64,000 nt of DNA from Pedococcus cremeus (GTDB lineage Bacteria > Actinomycetota > Actinomycetes > Actinomycetales > Dermatophilaceae). The position numbers were made by a program, and so were the translations under genes. The stretch is taken from assembly GCF_900111375.1 (NCBI RefSeq), contig NZ_FOHB01000002.1, forward strand, positions 62,001-126,000, given 5' to 3'. The notes below the pieces were generated by a model that saw nothing but the letters and a program-made list of their open reading frames with translations, searched no databases and had not been told where the DNA came from. Below, in pieces: positions 32,753 to 40,779 of this stretch; position 1 is the stretch's first letter; each line of letters opens with the position of its first letter.

Positions 32753-35700
32753 ACGGTGACTTCGCCCACCTGCACGTCGCCTCGGGGTTCTCGATGCGTT
32801 ACGGCACCGCGACCCCGGCGGCGCTGGTGGAGCGCGCAGCCCAGCACGACCAGCCCGTCCTCGCGCTGACCGACCGCGACGGCCTCTACGGGGCGATCCG
32901 GTTCGTCCAGGCCGCCACGGCCGCCGGCATCGCACCGGTCCTGGGCGTGGACCTCGCCGTCGAGCCCGACCCGCCGCAGCAACCTCCTCGTCGCGGAGCT
33001 GGGGCCACCACCCGCGGCGCGATCCGTGACTCGGGCCGACGCAGCGACGACGCGGCATACGGGCGCGAGCCGAAGCGGCCACGCACCCCGGTGCGCGGGG
33101 GAGCCGACCGCGACCCTCGCCATCCCCGGGTCACGGTGCTCGCCCGCGGCCGCGGGGCCGGGGTGCCGGCAGGCGCAGGTTGGGCCTCGCTGTGCCGCCT
33201 GGTCACCGACACCCACCTGCGCGGCGAGCGGGGCCAGCCGGTGTCGACGCCGGGCACCATCGCCGCCCGCTGGGCGGTGGGCGCGGGCAGCGACGAGCCG
33301 AGCCCGCTGGTGGTGCTGCTCGGCCCCAGCTCCGACGTGGGACGGGCCCTGCTGGCCCGGCGACCCGACCGGGCCCGGGCGCTGCTGGCCGCCTGGCAGC
33401 GGGTCCTGCCACCCGACGCGCTGGCCATCGAGGTCGTGTGTCACGGCGGTCCGGAGGGCACCCCCGCCTCCCGCGGGCACGCCGCCCGGCTGCTGGGCCT
33501 GGCCGACGAGTGCGGGGTGCCCGCGGTGCTGACGGCGGCGGTCCGCCACGTCGACCCGGGGGAGAGCGCCGTGGTCGACGTGCTCGACGCGGCCCGGCGC
33601 CTCGTCGTGCTCGAGACCCGCCACCTCGACCGCGTCACCGACGCCGCCCACCTGGCCAGCAGCCCGGCGATGCACGCCGTCGCCCGGGAGGTCACCGGCG
33701 ACACCGCCCGGGCCGACGCGCTGCTCGCCCGCACCATGGCCACGGCGCTGGAGTGCGTCCAGGACGCGCGGCGTGACCTCGGCATCGGTGCCGTCCACCT
33801 GCCCGAGCCGTTCGCCATCGGCATCGAGCCGGGCACCGACCCCCAGTCGGTGCTCGAGGAACGCTGCCGGGCCGCCGTGTCGACCCGCTACCCCGACGTG
33901 GGCGAGCGGGAGCGCCACGACATCGAGACCCGCCTGACCGAGGAGCTGAAGGTGGTCGCCGAGCTCGGCTACCCGACCTACTTCCTCACCGTCGCCGCCG
34001 TCGTCGACCTCATCAAGGAGATGGGGGTGCGGGTGGCGGCCCGGGGCTCAGGGGCGGGGTCCCTGGTCAACTACCTCCTCGGCATCAGCGGGGTCGACCC
34101 CATTCGCTACGACCTGCTGATGGAGCGGTTCTGCTCGCCGCTGCGGGCCGAGCTGCCCGACATCGACATCGACGTCGAGTCGGCCCGGCGCACCGAGGTC
34201 TACGAGCGCATCCTCGACCGGTTCGGCGGCGACCGGGTCACCTGCGTGTCGATGATGGACACCTACAAGGTCCGCCACGCGGTGCGCGACGTCGGTGCCG
34301 CCCTCGGCCTGCCGCCGCAGGAGGTCGACGAGATCGCCAAGGCGTTCCCGCACATCCGGGCCAGGGACGCCCGCAACGCCATCGCCGACCTGCCCGAGCT
34401 GCGCAGCCGCGGCCTCGGCAGCCCCCGCCTGAAGCTGCTCTTCGACCTCGTCGAGCGGCTCGACGGCCTGCCCCGGCACATCGCGCTGCACCCGTGCGGG
34501 GTGGTGCTGTCCAACAGCGGCCTGCTCGACCGCACCCCGGTCGAGGCCAGCTGGCTGGGCTTCCCGATGAGCCAGTTCGACAAGGACGACGTCGAGACCC
34601 TCGGCCTGCTCAAGCTCGACGTCCTCGGCATCCGCATGCAGTCGGCGATGGCCCACGCGGTCAAGGAGGTGGCCCGGGTCGAAGGGGTCGAGGTCGACCT
34701 CGACGACCAGGCGCAGGTGCCCCTCGACGACGAGGCGACCTTCCGGCTGGTCCGCACCGCCCACACCCTCGGCTGCTTCCAGATCGAGAGCCCCGGCCAG
34801 CGCGAGCTCATCGGCAAGTTCGGCCCGGAGCGCTTCGAGGACCTCGTCATCGACATCTCGCTGTTCCGGCCCGGCCCGGTCAAGTCCGACATGATCACGC
34901 CGTTCCTCGAGGCCCGGCACGGCTGGAAGCCGGTGGAGTACCTCCACCCCACGCTCGTGCCGGCGCTGGAGGAGACCGCCGGGGTCGTCGTCTTCCACGA
35001 GCAGGTCCTCAAGATCGTCGCCGAGACCACCGGCGTCACCCTCGCCCAGGCCGACGAGGTGCGCCGGGCCATGGGCACCCCGAAGGGACAGGAGGAGGTC
35101 GAGGCCTGGTGGCGGCCCGCGGCGAGGGCCCGCGGCTACGCCCCGGCCGACGTCGACCGCATCTGGGAGGTGCTGAAGTCGTTCGCCTCGTTCGGGTTCT
35201 GCAAGGCCCACGCCGCCGCCTTCGCGCTGCCGACCTACCACTCGGCGTGGCTGAAGACCCACCACCCGGCGGCCTTCCTCTCCGGAGTGCTCACCCACGA
35301 CCCGGGCATGTACCCCAAGCGGCTGATCCTCGACGACGCCCGCAGCCTCGGCATCGCGGTCCTCGGCCTCGACGTCAACGCCTCGACGGGGGAGTACCAC
35401 GTCGAGAAGGTCGACCTGTGGGACGAGCCGCCCCCACGGCTCCTGGATGACGACACCTGCCGCGACCGCTCCTGCGGCCACTCTCACGGCGCACCCGTCC
35501 ACCCCGACCTGCCGGACGGCCGCGCCTACGGCATCCGCCTGTCGCTCGCCGACGTCAAGGGCATCAGCGACGCCGAGGTGGAGCGCATCGTGGCCGGCCA
35601 GCCCTACGTCAGCCTCGCCGACTTCTGGAACCGCGCCCACGTCTCCCGCCCAGTCGCCGAGCGGCTGGTGCTCGCCGGCGGCTTCGACTCCCTCTACGGC

Positions 35701-36735
35701 ATGACCGCCGGCACCGGTGGCCTCGGCCGGCGCGGCCGGGTGACCCGCCGCGACCTGCTGCTGCACGTCTCCGAGCTCGACCGGTGGTCGCGTTCGGTGG
35801 CCAGCTCCAGCCGCCGGGTCACCCCGCGCAGGGGAAGGACGACGACCAGCGGGTATGCCGCGGGGGCGGCTCCCCAGAGCGCGCCGGCGAACGAGGGTGG
35901 CCCGGCCCCCGGCGTCGACGTGCGCGGGCTCGCGTCGAGGCAGTCGCAGGCGGCCCTGCCGGTCACGGCCGCGGCGGAGCAGCCGGCCCAGCTCACCCTC
36001 GACCTCGGCGACAGCCCCGAGCTCACCGCCGGCACCGGCCTGCCCGAGATGACCGGGCCTGAGCGGGTCCGGGCCGAGCTCGACATCCTCGGCCTCGACG
36101 CCAGCGGCCACGTCGTCTCCTTCTACGAGCCGATGCTGCGCGCCCTCGGGACCACCCGCAGCCGCGACCTGCTCGCCACCCGCAGCCGCTCCACGGTGTG
36201 GGTGGCCGGGGTCAAGGTGGCCACCCAGACCCCGCCGGTGCGCTCCGGCCGCCGGGTGGTCTTCCTGACCCTCGACGACTCCACCGGCCCGGTCGACGCC
36301 ACCTTCTTCGAGGACGTCCAGGGTCCCTACGCCGAGGTGGTGTTCCACTCGTGGATGCTGCTGGTCCGCGGGGTCGTGCGCCGCACCGGGGCGCGGGGCA
36401 TCTCCATCCGGGCGACCGGAGCCTGGGAGCTGTCCCGGCTCTGGGAGGCCTGGGCCACCGGTGGGCTCGACGCCGTCCTGGCCGCCATCGACGCCGACGA
36501 GGCCGATGCCCTGCACCAGTACGAGCAGCACGAGCTGGCAGCGCAGGACGAGGGGGGTGGTCGCCGGGTGCTGGTGCACGCCTCGGGGTTCCGGCAGTCG
36601 CCCTACGCCGACATCAAGCCGGCCGGTGGCGACGTGCAGGGCAGCCGGCGTCTCGCCGCCGGGGGCGTGGTGCCCGAGGACCTCAGCCCGCCACGGAAGC
36701 TGTGGCACTCCAGCCCGGGCAGCTCGGGGCACTAG
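32749..36735 (+). CDS. dnaE2: Error-prone DNA polymerase III alpha subunit (DnaE2/ImuC)
   Basis: A 1328-aa C-family polymerase for translesion synthesis. The PHP domain begins at FAHLHVASGFSMRYGT; the palm has PDIDIDVES (Asp471, Asp473) and LKLDVLGIR (Asp624); the fingers have FGFCKAHAAAFALPTYHSAWLK; a C-terminal OB fold reads VWVAGVKVATQTPPVRSGRRVVF. It is longer than M. tuberculosis DnaE2 (about 1080 aa) because of an Arg/Gly/Pro-rich insert near residues 75-125 and a linker at about 1020-1090. That linker holds QLTLDL (1081-1086), which resembles a beta-clamp-binding motif. GTG start coupled to the HEPN gene; LexA-controlled operon. Confidence 0.92.
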   Translation: MNGDFAHLHVASGFSMRYGTATPAALVERAAQHDQPVLALTDRDGLYGAIRFVQAATAAGIAPVLGVDLAVEPDPPQQPPRRGAGATTRGAIRDSGRRSDDAAYGREPKRPRTPVRGGADRDPRHPRVTVLARGRGAGVPAGAGWASLCRLVTDTHLRGERGQPVSTPGTIAARWAVGAGSDEPSPLVVLLGPSSDVGRALLARRPDRARALLAAWQRVLPPDALAIEVVCHGGPEGTPASRGHAARLLGLADECGVPAVLTAAVRHVDPGESAVVDVLDAARRLVVLETRHLDRVTDAAHLASSPAMHAVAREVTGDTARADALLARTMATALECVQDARRDLGIGAVHLPEPFAIGIEPGTDPQSVLEERCRAAVSTRYPDVGERERHDIETRLTEELKVVAELGYPTYFLTVAAVVDLIKEMGVRVAARGSGAGSLVNYLLGISGVDPIRYDLLMERFCSPLRAELPDIDIDVESARRTEVYERILDRFGGDRVTCVSMMDTYKVRHAVRDVGAALGLPPQEVDEIAKAFPHIRARDARNAIADLPELRSRGLGSPRLKLLFDLVERLDGLPRHIALHPCGVVLSNSGLLDRTPVEASWLGFPMSQFDKDDVETLGLLKLDVLGIRMQSAMAHAVKEVARVEGVEVDLDDQAQVPLDDEATFRLVRTAHTLGCFQIESPGQRELIGKFGPERFEDLVIDISLFRPGPVKSDMITPFLEARHGWKPVEYLHPTLVPALEETAGVVVFHEQVLKIVAETTGVTLAQADEVRRAMGTPKGQEEVEAWWRPAARARGYAPADVDRIWEVLKSFASFGFCKAHAAAFALPTYHSAWLKTHHPAAFLSGVLTHDPGMYPKRLILDDARSLGIAVLGLDVNASTGEYHVEKVDLWDEPPPRLLDDDTCRDRSCGHSHGAPVHPDLPDGRAYGIRLSLADVKGISDAEVERIVAGQPYVSLADFWNRAHVSRPVAERLVLAGGFDSLYGMTAGTGGLGRRGRVTRRDLLLHVSELDRWSRSVASSSRRVTPRRGRTTTSGYAAGAAPQSAPANEGGPAPGVDVRGLASRQSQAALPVTAAAEQPAQLTLDLGDSPELTAGTGLPEMTGPERVRAELDILGLDASGHVVSFYEPMLRALGTTRSRDLLATRSRSTVWVAGVKVATQTPPVRSGRRVVFLTLDDSTGPVDATFFEDVQGPYAEVVFHSWMLLVRGVVRRTGARGISIRATGAWELSRLWEAWATGGLDAVLAAIDADEADALHQYEQHELAAQDEGGGRRVLVHASGFRQSPYADIKPAGGDVQGSRRLAAGGVVPEDLSPPRKLWHSSPGSSGH

Positions 36736-36768
36736 GGTGGAGCCGACCGTGCAGCCGTCGGGCCGACG

Positions 36769-36825
36769 GCCGACGCACCGACAGGCGTCCTGCCCACAGG
36801 CGTCCTGCCGACAGCCGACGCACCG
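36769..36825. repeat. Interleaved short direct repeats in the dnaE2-methyltransferase gap
   Basis: ACAGGCGTCCTGCC occurs at 36781-36794 and 36796-36809, framed by GCCGACGCACCG at 36769-36780 and 36814-36825. These make up most of the 117-bp gap after dnaE2. They could form RNA structure or simply mark slippage. Confidence 0.6.
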
Positions 36826-36852
36826 CCCGCCGACCGACCGAAGGAGCCAGCC

Positions 36853-37629
36853 GTGGCCGAGGAGCACCGACGCGGGCGCCGGGGCAGTGTCGAGACCTCG
36901 CTGCGCACCTCGGCGGTCTGGTCCTCCGTGCTCGACCTCGTCACCCGCCGGGAGGCCGACCTCGGCCGGCCGCTGCGCGTGCTCGACCTGGGCGGCGGCA
37001 CCGGTGGCCTGGCCGTCCCGCTGGCCGAGCGCGGCCACCACGTCACCGTCGTCGACCCCAGCCCGGACGCCCTCGCGTCCCTGTCGCGGCGCAGCGCCGA
37101 GGCCGGCGTCGCCGAGCGGATCACTGCGCTCCAGGGCGACGCCGACACCCTCGGCGACCTCCTCCGCGGGGAGCCGGTCGACCTCGTCTGCTGCCACGGC
37201 ACCCTCGAGGTCGTCGACGACCCGGCGGCCACGCTGGGCTCCGTCGCGTCGGTCGTGGCCCCGGGCGGCTACCTCAGCCTCGTCGCGGCCCAGCGGCTCG
37301 CGGCCGTGCTCGCCCGGGTGCTGGCCGGCCAGTTCACCCAGGCCCACGCCGCCCTCACCAGCGACGACGGCCGCTGGGGCGCCGGTGACCCGCTGCCCCG
37401 GCGGTTCGACGCCCACGCCCTCACCGCCATGGTCACCGCCGCCGGCTTCACGGTGCGCGACTCCCACGGCGTGCGCCTGTTCAGCGACCTCGTCCCGTCG
37501 GCCCTCGTCGACTCCGAGGCCGACCGCCTGGCCCTGCTGCAGCTCGAGCAGGAGGCCAGCCGGCACCCCGACTTCGGCTTCCTCGGACAGCTCGGTGCGT
37601 CGCTGCACATCCTCGCCAGCCGCGACTGA
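36853..37629 (+). CDS. Class I SAM-dependent methyltransferase (SOS operon gene 4)
   Basis: A 258-aa Rossmann-fold methyltransferase. Motif I is VLDLGGGTGGLAVPLAERG, followed by VTVVDPSPDAL (motif II), VDLVCCHGTLEVVDDPA (motif IV region) and VAPGGYLSLV (motif VI). The arrangement recalls CmoM/SmtA-like enzymes, which modify tRNA or small molecules; the substrate here is unknown. GTG at 36853 follows AAGGAG at 36840-36845. It lies between dnaE2 and dinB on the same strand, 36 bp before dinB, so it is probably in the same SOS transcript. Confidence 0.82.
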   Translation: MAEEHRRGRRGSVETSLRTSAVWSSVLDLVTRREADLGRPLRVLDLGGGTGGLAVPLAERGHHVTVVDPSPDALASLSRRSAEAGVAERITALQGDADTLGDLLRGEPVDLVCCHGTLEVVDDPAATLGSVASVVAPGGYLSLVAAQRLAAVLARVLAGQFTQAHAALTSDDGRWGAGDPLPRRFDAHALTAMVTAAGFTVRDSHGVRLFSDLVPSALVDSEADRLALLQLEQEASRHPDFGFLGQLGASLHILASRD

Positions 37630-37665
37630 CCCCGTGGCGCGCTCGGCCATCGGGCGAGGTGCGGC

Positions 37666-38925
37666 GTGAGCCGGCGCCAGTTCGCGCTGCCCGAGCGCAC
37701 CTCCGACACCCCGCTGGACGACAGCGGCTGCACCGTCCTGCACGTCGACATGGACGCCTTCTACGCGTCCGCGACCCTGCTCAGCCACCCCGACCTGGTC
37801 GGCACGCCGGTCATCATCGGCGGGGGAGGCAACCGCGGTGTGGTGCTCTCGGCCACCTACGAGGCGCGCCGGTTCGGGGTCACCTCGGCCATGCCGATGG
37901 CCCGGGCCCGCCGGCTCTGCCCGCAGGCAACGGTGCTGCCGCCCGACCACCGCCTCTACAGCCGGATCTCCGACGCGGTCATGGCGACCTTCGCCTCCGT
38001 CACGCCCTTCGTGGAGCCGCTGTCGCTCGACGAGGCGTTCCTCGATGTGGCCGGTGCGGTGCGCCGGCTGGGGTCGCCGGCGACGATCGGCCAGCTCATC
38101 CGTGACACCGTCGCCGACGAGCAGGGCATCACCTGCTCGGTCGGGGTGGCGCCCACCAAGTTCGTCGCCAAGCTCGCCTCCGGCCTGGCCAAGCCCGACG
38201 GCATGGTGGTCGTGCCGCGGGCCGAGGTCGTCGGCTTCGTCCAGCAGCTGCCGGTCGGAGCCCTGTGGGGCGTCGGCGACCGCACCGAGGAGGCCCTGCT
38301 GCGGCTCGGCCTGCGGACCGTCGCCGACATCGCGCACACGCCCGTGGCCACCCTCAAGCGGGCCATGGGGGAGGCGGCCGGGGCGCACCTGCACGACCTG
38401 GCCTGGGGGCGCGACCCCCGCGGCGTCGAGCCGGTGCGGCGGGAGCGGAGCATCGGCTCGGACGAGACCTTCGCCCACGACGTCGACGACCCGGCCTACA
38501 TCCACCGCCAGCTGCTCAAGCTGAGCGACCGCACCGCGGCACGGGTCAGGGCGGCCGGGCTGATGGGCCGCACCATCTCGATCAAGGTGCGGTTCTCCGA
38601 CTTCACCACCATCACGCGGTCGAAGACCCTGCGCGACCCCACCGACGTCAGCCGCGACATCTACGAGACGGCCCGGGGCCTCTTCGACGCCCTCGGGCTC
38701 CAGCGGGCTCGCATCCGCCTGGTCGGGGTGCGGGTCGAACAGCTCGTCGACGCGGGCGGCGCGCCCATCCAGGGGCTGCTCGACGAACCCGACCGCGGGT
38801 GGCGGGAGGCCGACCGCGCGGTCGACCGGGCGAGCGCCCGGTTCGGTGCCGGAAGCGTGCGCCCGGCCAGCCTGATCGATGATCGGCGTACCGGTTTCCC
38901 AAGACCCCCCGGGGACATATCCTGA
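37666..38925 (+). CDS. dinB: DNA polymerase IV (Y-family, DinB)
   Basis: A 419-aa Y-family polymerase. The catalytic residues are all present: HVDMDAFYAS (Asp28) and SLDEAFLDV (Asp122, Glu123). The thumb has CSVGVAPTKFVAKLASGLAKPDG, the helix-hairpin-helix has LWGVGDRTEEALLRLGL, and the little finger has GRTISIKVRFSDFTTITRS. So it is a working Pol IV, not an inactive ImuB. I do not see a clear QLxLF clamp motif at the C-terminus. GTG at 37666 follows GCGAGGTG. It is the last polymerase gene of the LexA-controlled cluster. Confidence 0.93.
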   Translation: MSRRQFALPERTSDTPLDDSGCTVLHVDMDAFYASATLLSHPDLVGTPVIIGGGGNRGVVLSATYEARRFGVTSAMPMARARRLCPQATVLPPDHRLYSRISDAVMATFASVTPFVEPLSLDEAFLDVAGAVRRLGSPATIGQLIRDTVADEQGITCSVGVAPTKFVAKLASGLAKPDGMVVVPRAEVVGFVQQLPVGALWGVGDRTEEALLRLGLRTVADIAHTPVATLKRAMGEAAGAHLHDLAWGRDPRGVEPVRRERSIGSDETFAHDVDDPAYIHRQLLKLSDRTAARVRAAGLMGRTISIKVRFSDFTTITRSKTLRDPTDVSRDIYETARGLFDALGLQRARIRLVGVRVEQLVDAGGAPIQGLLDEPDRGWREADRAVDRASARFGAGSVRPASLIDDRRTGFPRPPGDIS

Positions 38926-39035
38926 ACCTGACGCAGGCTGCTGACCGGCGACGACGGCGGTTCATCCGCAGGGGACGATTCGGCCCGCTCGTGCGTTGAA
39001 GACGATGGCATCGCAGGCAACACCGGGAGGTCACC

Positions 39036-39479
39036 GTGCCGCTGTCAGAGCACGAACAGCAGCTGCTTGAGCAGATGGAGCAGGCGCTGTATGCCGAGGA
39101 TCCCAAGTTCGCCTCGCAGATGCAGGGCGCCGGCGCCAAGGCTGCGGCCCGCCGCCGGATGATCATCGGCGGAGTCGGGGTCCTCGCAGGTCTCGCGCTC
39201 GTGCTCGTCGGCGTCAGCACGACGATGTGGGTCGGTGCGGCAGGCTTCGCCGTCATGGTCGCCGCGGTCGTCTTCGCCCTCACGCCCCCGCGACGGGCCA
39301 AGATGGCCCTCGGCTCGGTTCAGCCCGACGGCAGCGTGCGCCGCAAGGCCCGCGGAGGCGGCATGCGAGCAGCCCGGGGCCCGGCAGGTCGCAGCTCGCG
39401 CGGCTCGGGCAGTCACGAGTCGTTCATGCAGAAGCTGGAGCACCGCTGGGACCGCCGCCGCGGCGGCGACCGCTGGTAG
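39036..39479 (+). CDS. DUF3040 small membrane protein
   Basis: A 147-aa protein: PLSEHEQQLLEQMEQALYAEDPKFASQM is the DUF3040 N-terminal helix, followed by two membrane segments (MIIGGVGVLAGLALVLVGVS and VGAAGFAVMVAAVVFALT) and a basic, Gly/Arg-rich tail. Function unknown; in actinobacteria DUF3040 genes commonly follow dinB and precede the mraZ/dcw cluster. Here they follow dinB but the dcw genes are absent. GTG at 39036 has GGGAGG at 39026-39031 upstream. Confidence 0.88.
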   Translation: MPLSEHEQQLLEQMEQALYAEDPKFASQMQGAGAKAAARRRMIIGGVGVLAGLALVLVGVSTTMWVGAAGFAVMVAAVVFALTPPRRAKMALGSVQPDGSVRRKARGGGMRAARGPAGRSSRGSGSHESFMQKLEHRWDRRRGGDRW

Positions 39480-39495
39480 CAGTCGCGCCGCTGTG

Positions 39496-39511
39496 CACCG
39501 GTAAACCGGTG
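39496..39511. terminator. Short perfect hairpin between convergent DUF3040 and DUF456 genes
   Basis: CACCGGT at 39496-39502 and ACCGGTG at 39505-39511 are perfect complements around two bases. It lies 16-17 bp from both stops, fitting a shared terminator. Confidence 0.55.
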
Positions 39512-39528
39512 TCAACCGTGGGGTGACG

Positions 39529-40008
39529 TCAGCGGCTGGCGAGCACGCCGACCACCCAGGTGGTCGTGATGGCCAGCCCCGCGAGCAGCTCGATGCCGAC
39601 ACTGAGGAAGATCGCCCCGAGGGCGGTCTTCGTCGCGTTCCAGGCGGTCCGGGCGTCCCGCGACCGGCCGTGCTCGACCAGGTAGATCCCGAGGACGAAG
39701 CCCACCGCGGCGCCGACGACCGGGATGACGAAGAACCCCACCACCCCGAGCAGCACAGCCAGGGCGAGGGTGGACGTGCGCACGCCGGCCCGCCGCATCC
39801 GGCGGCCCGGGACGAGGTACTGCAGCGACACGCCAGCGGCATACAGGACCGCGGAGGCCGCGAACACCCACCACGACAGGGGGGTGGAGACCTCCCAGGC
39901 CCACAGGAGGACCCCGCCCAGCACCAGCAGGAGGCCGGGGAGTACGGGCACGACGATGCCCACCAGCCCGATGACGATGAGGGTCGCGGGGACCCAGATC
40001 TCCGTCAC
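39529..40008 (-). CDS. DUF456 membrane protein
   Basis: A 159-aa protein with four to five membrane segments. Opening with TLIVIGLVGIVVPVLPGLLLVLGGVLLWAW and later VIPVVGAAVGFVLGIYLVE, it shows the PxLPG and VxGxxxG features of DUF456. Function unknown. The start is GTG at 40008, as the frame is not open further. It lies 91 bp downstream of the DUF7455 gene on the same strand. Confidence 0.85.
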   Translation of the reverse strand: MTEIWVPATLIVIGLVGIVVPVLPGLLLVLGGVLLWAWEVSTPLSWWVFAASAVLYAAGVSLQYLVPGRRMRRAGVRTSTLALAVLLGVVGFFVIPVVGAAVGFVLGIYLVEHGRSRDARTAWNATKTALGAIFLSVGIELLAGLAITTTWVVGVLASR

Positions 40009-40099
40009 AGGTGGTGGGCTCGTGTCGTGGTGGCCGGTGCGGCGCGGTCAGCCGGCCCGGACAACCGGTCGGTGCCGCTCAGCGTCCGTCAGCGGCCCG

Positions 40100-40321
40100 T
40101 CAGTGCTCTTCGACGGCAGCCGAGGCCGGGGTCTCGTGGAGGCGGTTGCTTTCGTCGTGGATCTCGGCGCGCTCGCGCAGCTTGGGGAGGTGCTCCCGCG
40201 CGTGGTGGGCGCAGAACAGCAGCTCACCACCGCTGTAGAGGCGGGCGCGCACGTAGGCCTGGGCGCCGCAGCGGTCGCAGCGGTCTGCCGCGGTCAGGGA
40301 GGGTGCCAGTGCAGTGGTCAC
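40100..40321 (-). CDS. DUF7455 small zinc-ribbon-like protein
   Basis: A 73-aa actinobacterial protein with CDRCGAQAYVRARLYSGGELLFCAHHAREHLPKL: one CxxC pair followed by C-x-H-H, a probable zinc site. Family function unknown. The GTG start at 40321 follows GAAGG in a good position. Related small proteins are commonly encoded near sigma factor or topoisomerase genes in actinobacteria; here it is divergent from parE, 458 bp away. Confidence 0.8.
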   Translation of the reverse strand: MTTALAPSLTAADRCDRCGAQAYVRARLYSGGELLFCAHHAREHLPKLRERAEIHDESNRLHETPASAAVEEH

Positions 40322-40374
40322 GTCAGCCTTCTCTCATCGTCTGGACCGCTGTGGTGCTGGGTGCGGTCCGTGTA

Positions 40375-40406
40375 CTTCTGTTTGACGTCGTCCTTCTGTT
40401 GACGTC
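40375..40406. repeat. Direct repeat containing TTGACGTC in the DUF7455-parE gap
   Basis: CTTCTGTTTGACGTC at 40375-40389 recurs as CTTCTGTTGACGTC at 40393-40406, 18 bp apart. Each copy has a TTGACG -35-like hexamer for the parE direction and a GACGTC palindrome. They may be regulator half-sites in the leader or promoter of either divergent gene. Confidence 0.45.
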
Positions 40407-40632
40407 CGCCGACCGGGCGGGGTTGCTCCTTCTCGAAGGCGCTCTCCCGACCCGGCGATGGATGTAACAGTCAAGCACGGACAATCCTTCCCACTCCGCA
40501 TTGGGCCGCGATGTGGTCCGCGTCATGTCGCGCCCGTTCGGCCGAACCGCGCCGTCCGAACAGGCGATGGGTGGCTACCCACCACCATCATCCTCAGGCA
40601 CAAGAGGTGTTCGGTGCCGTCCACCGTCCCGG

Positions 40633-40673
40633 CTTGGGGGGCCCAACGGCCCCTTCGGGCTGCGCCCCCCGAG
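40633..40673 (+). other. Strong stem-loop in the parE upstream region
   Basis: CTTGGGGGG at 40633-40641 can pair with CCCCCCGAG at 40665-40673, with GCCC/GGGC pairing inside. It lies 106 bp before the parE start and just before a copy of the window-wide octamer at 40674-40681. It could be an attenuator, a leader structure or a terminator. Elsewhere the 40322-40779 gap shows no credible gene. Confidence 0.4.
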
Positions 40674-40779
40674 GTATGCCGCGTGCCTGCGCGGGGGCGT
40701 CCGCGCGCCGGGATAACCTGCCGTCACCGGCCTGCGACCTGTGCGCGGCCGCCGCAGCACGTGAGCAGAAGGGACCACT

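Noticed and set aside
34048-38505. A 1485-codon open frame on the minus strand opposite dnaE2, the methyltransferase and dinB
   Set aside because: It is a shadow of high G/C at third positions of the plus-strand genes, has no domain, and runs across three confirmed genes.
40501-40770. Short open frames in the parE upstream gap
   Set aside because: No ribosome binding sites, no family resemblance and overlapping frames on both strands; treated as leader or intergenic DNA.
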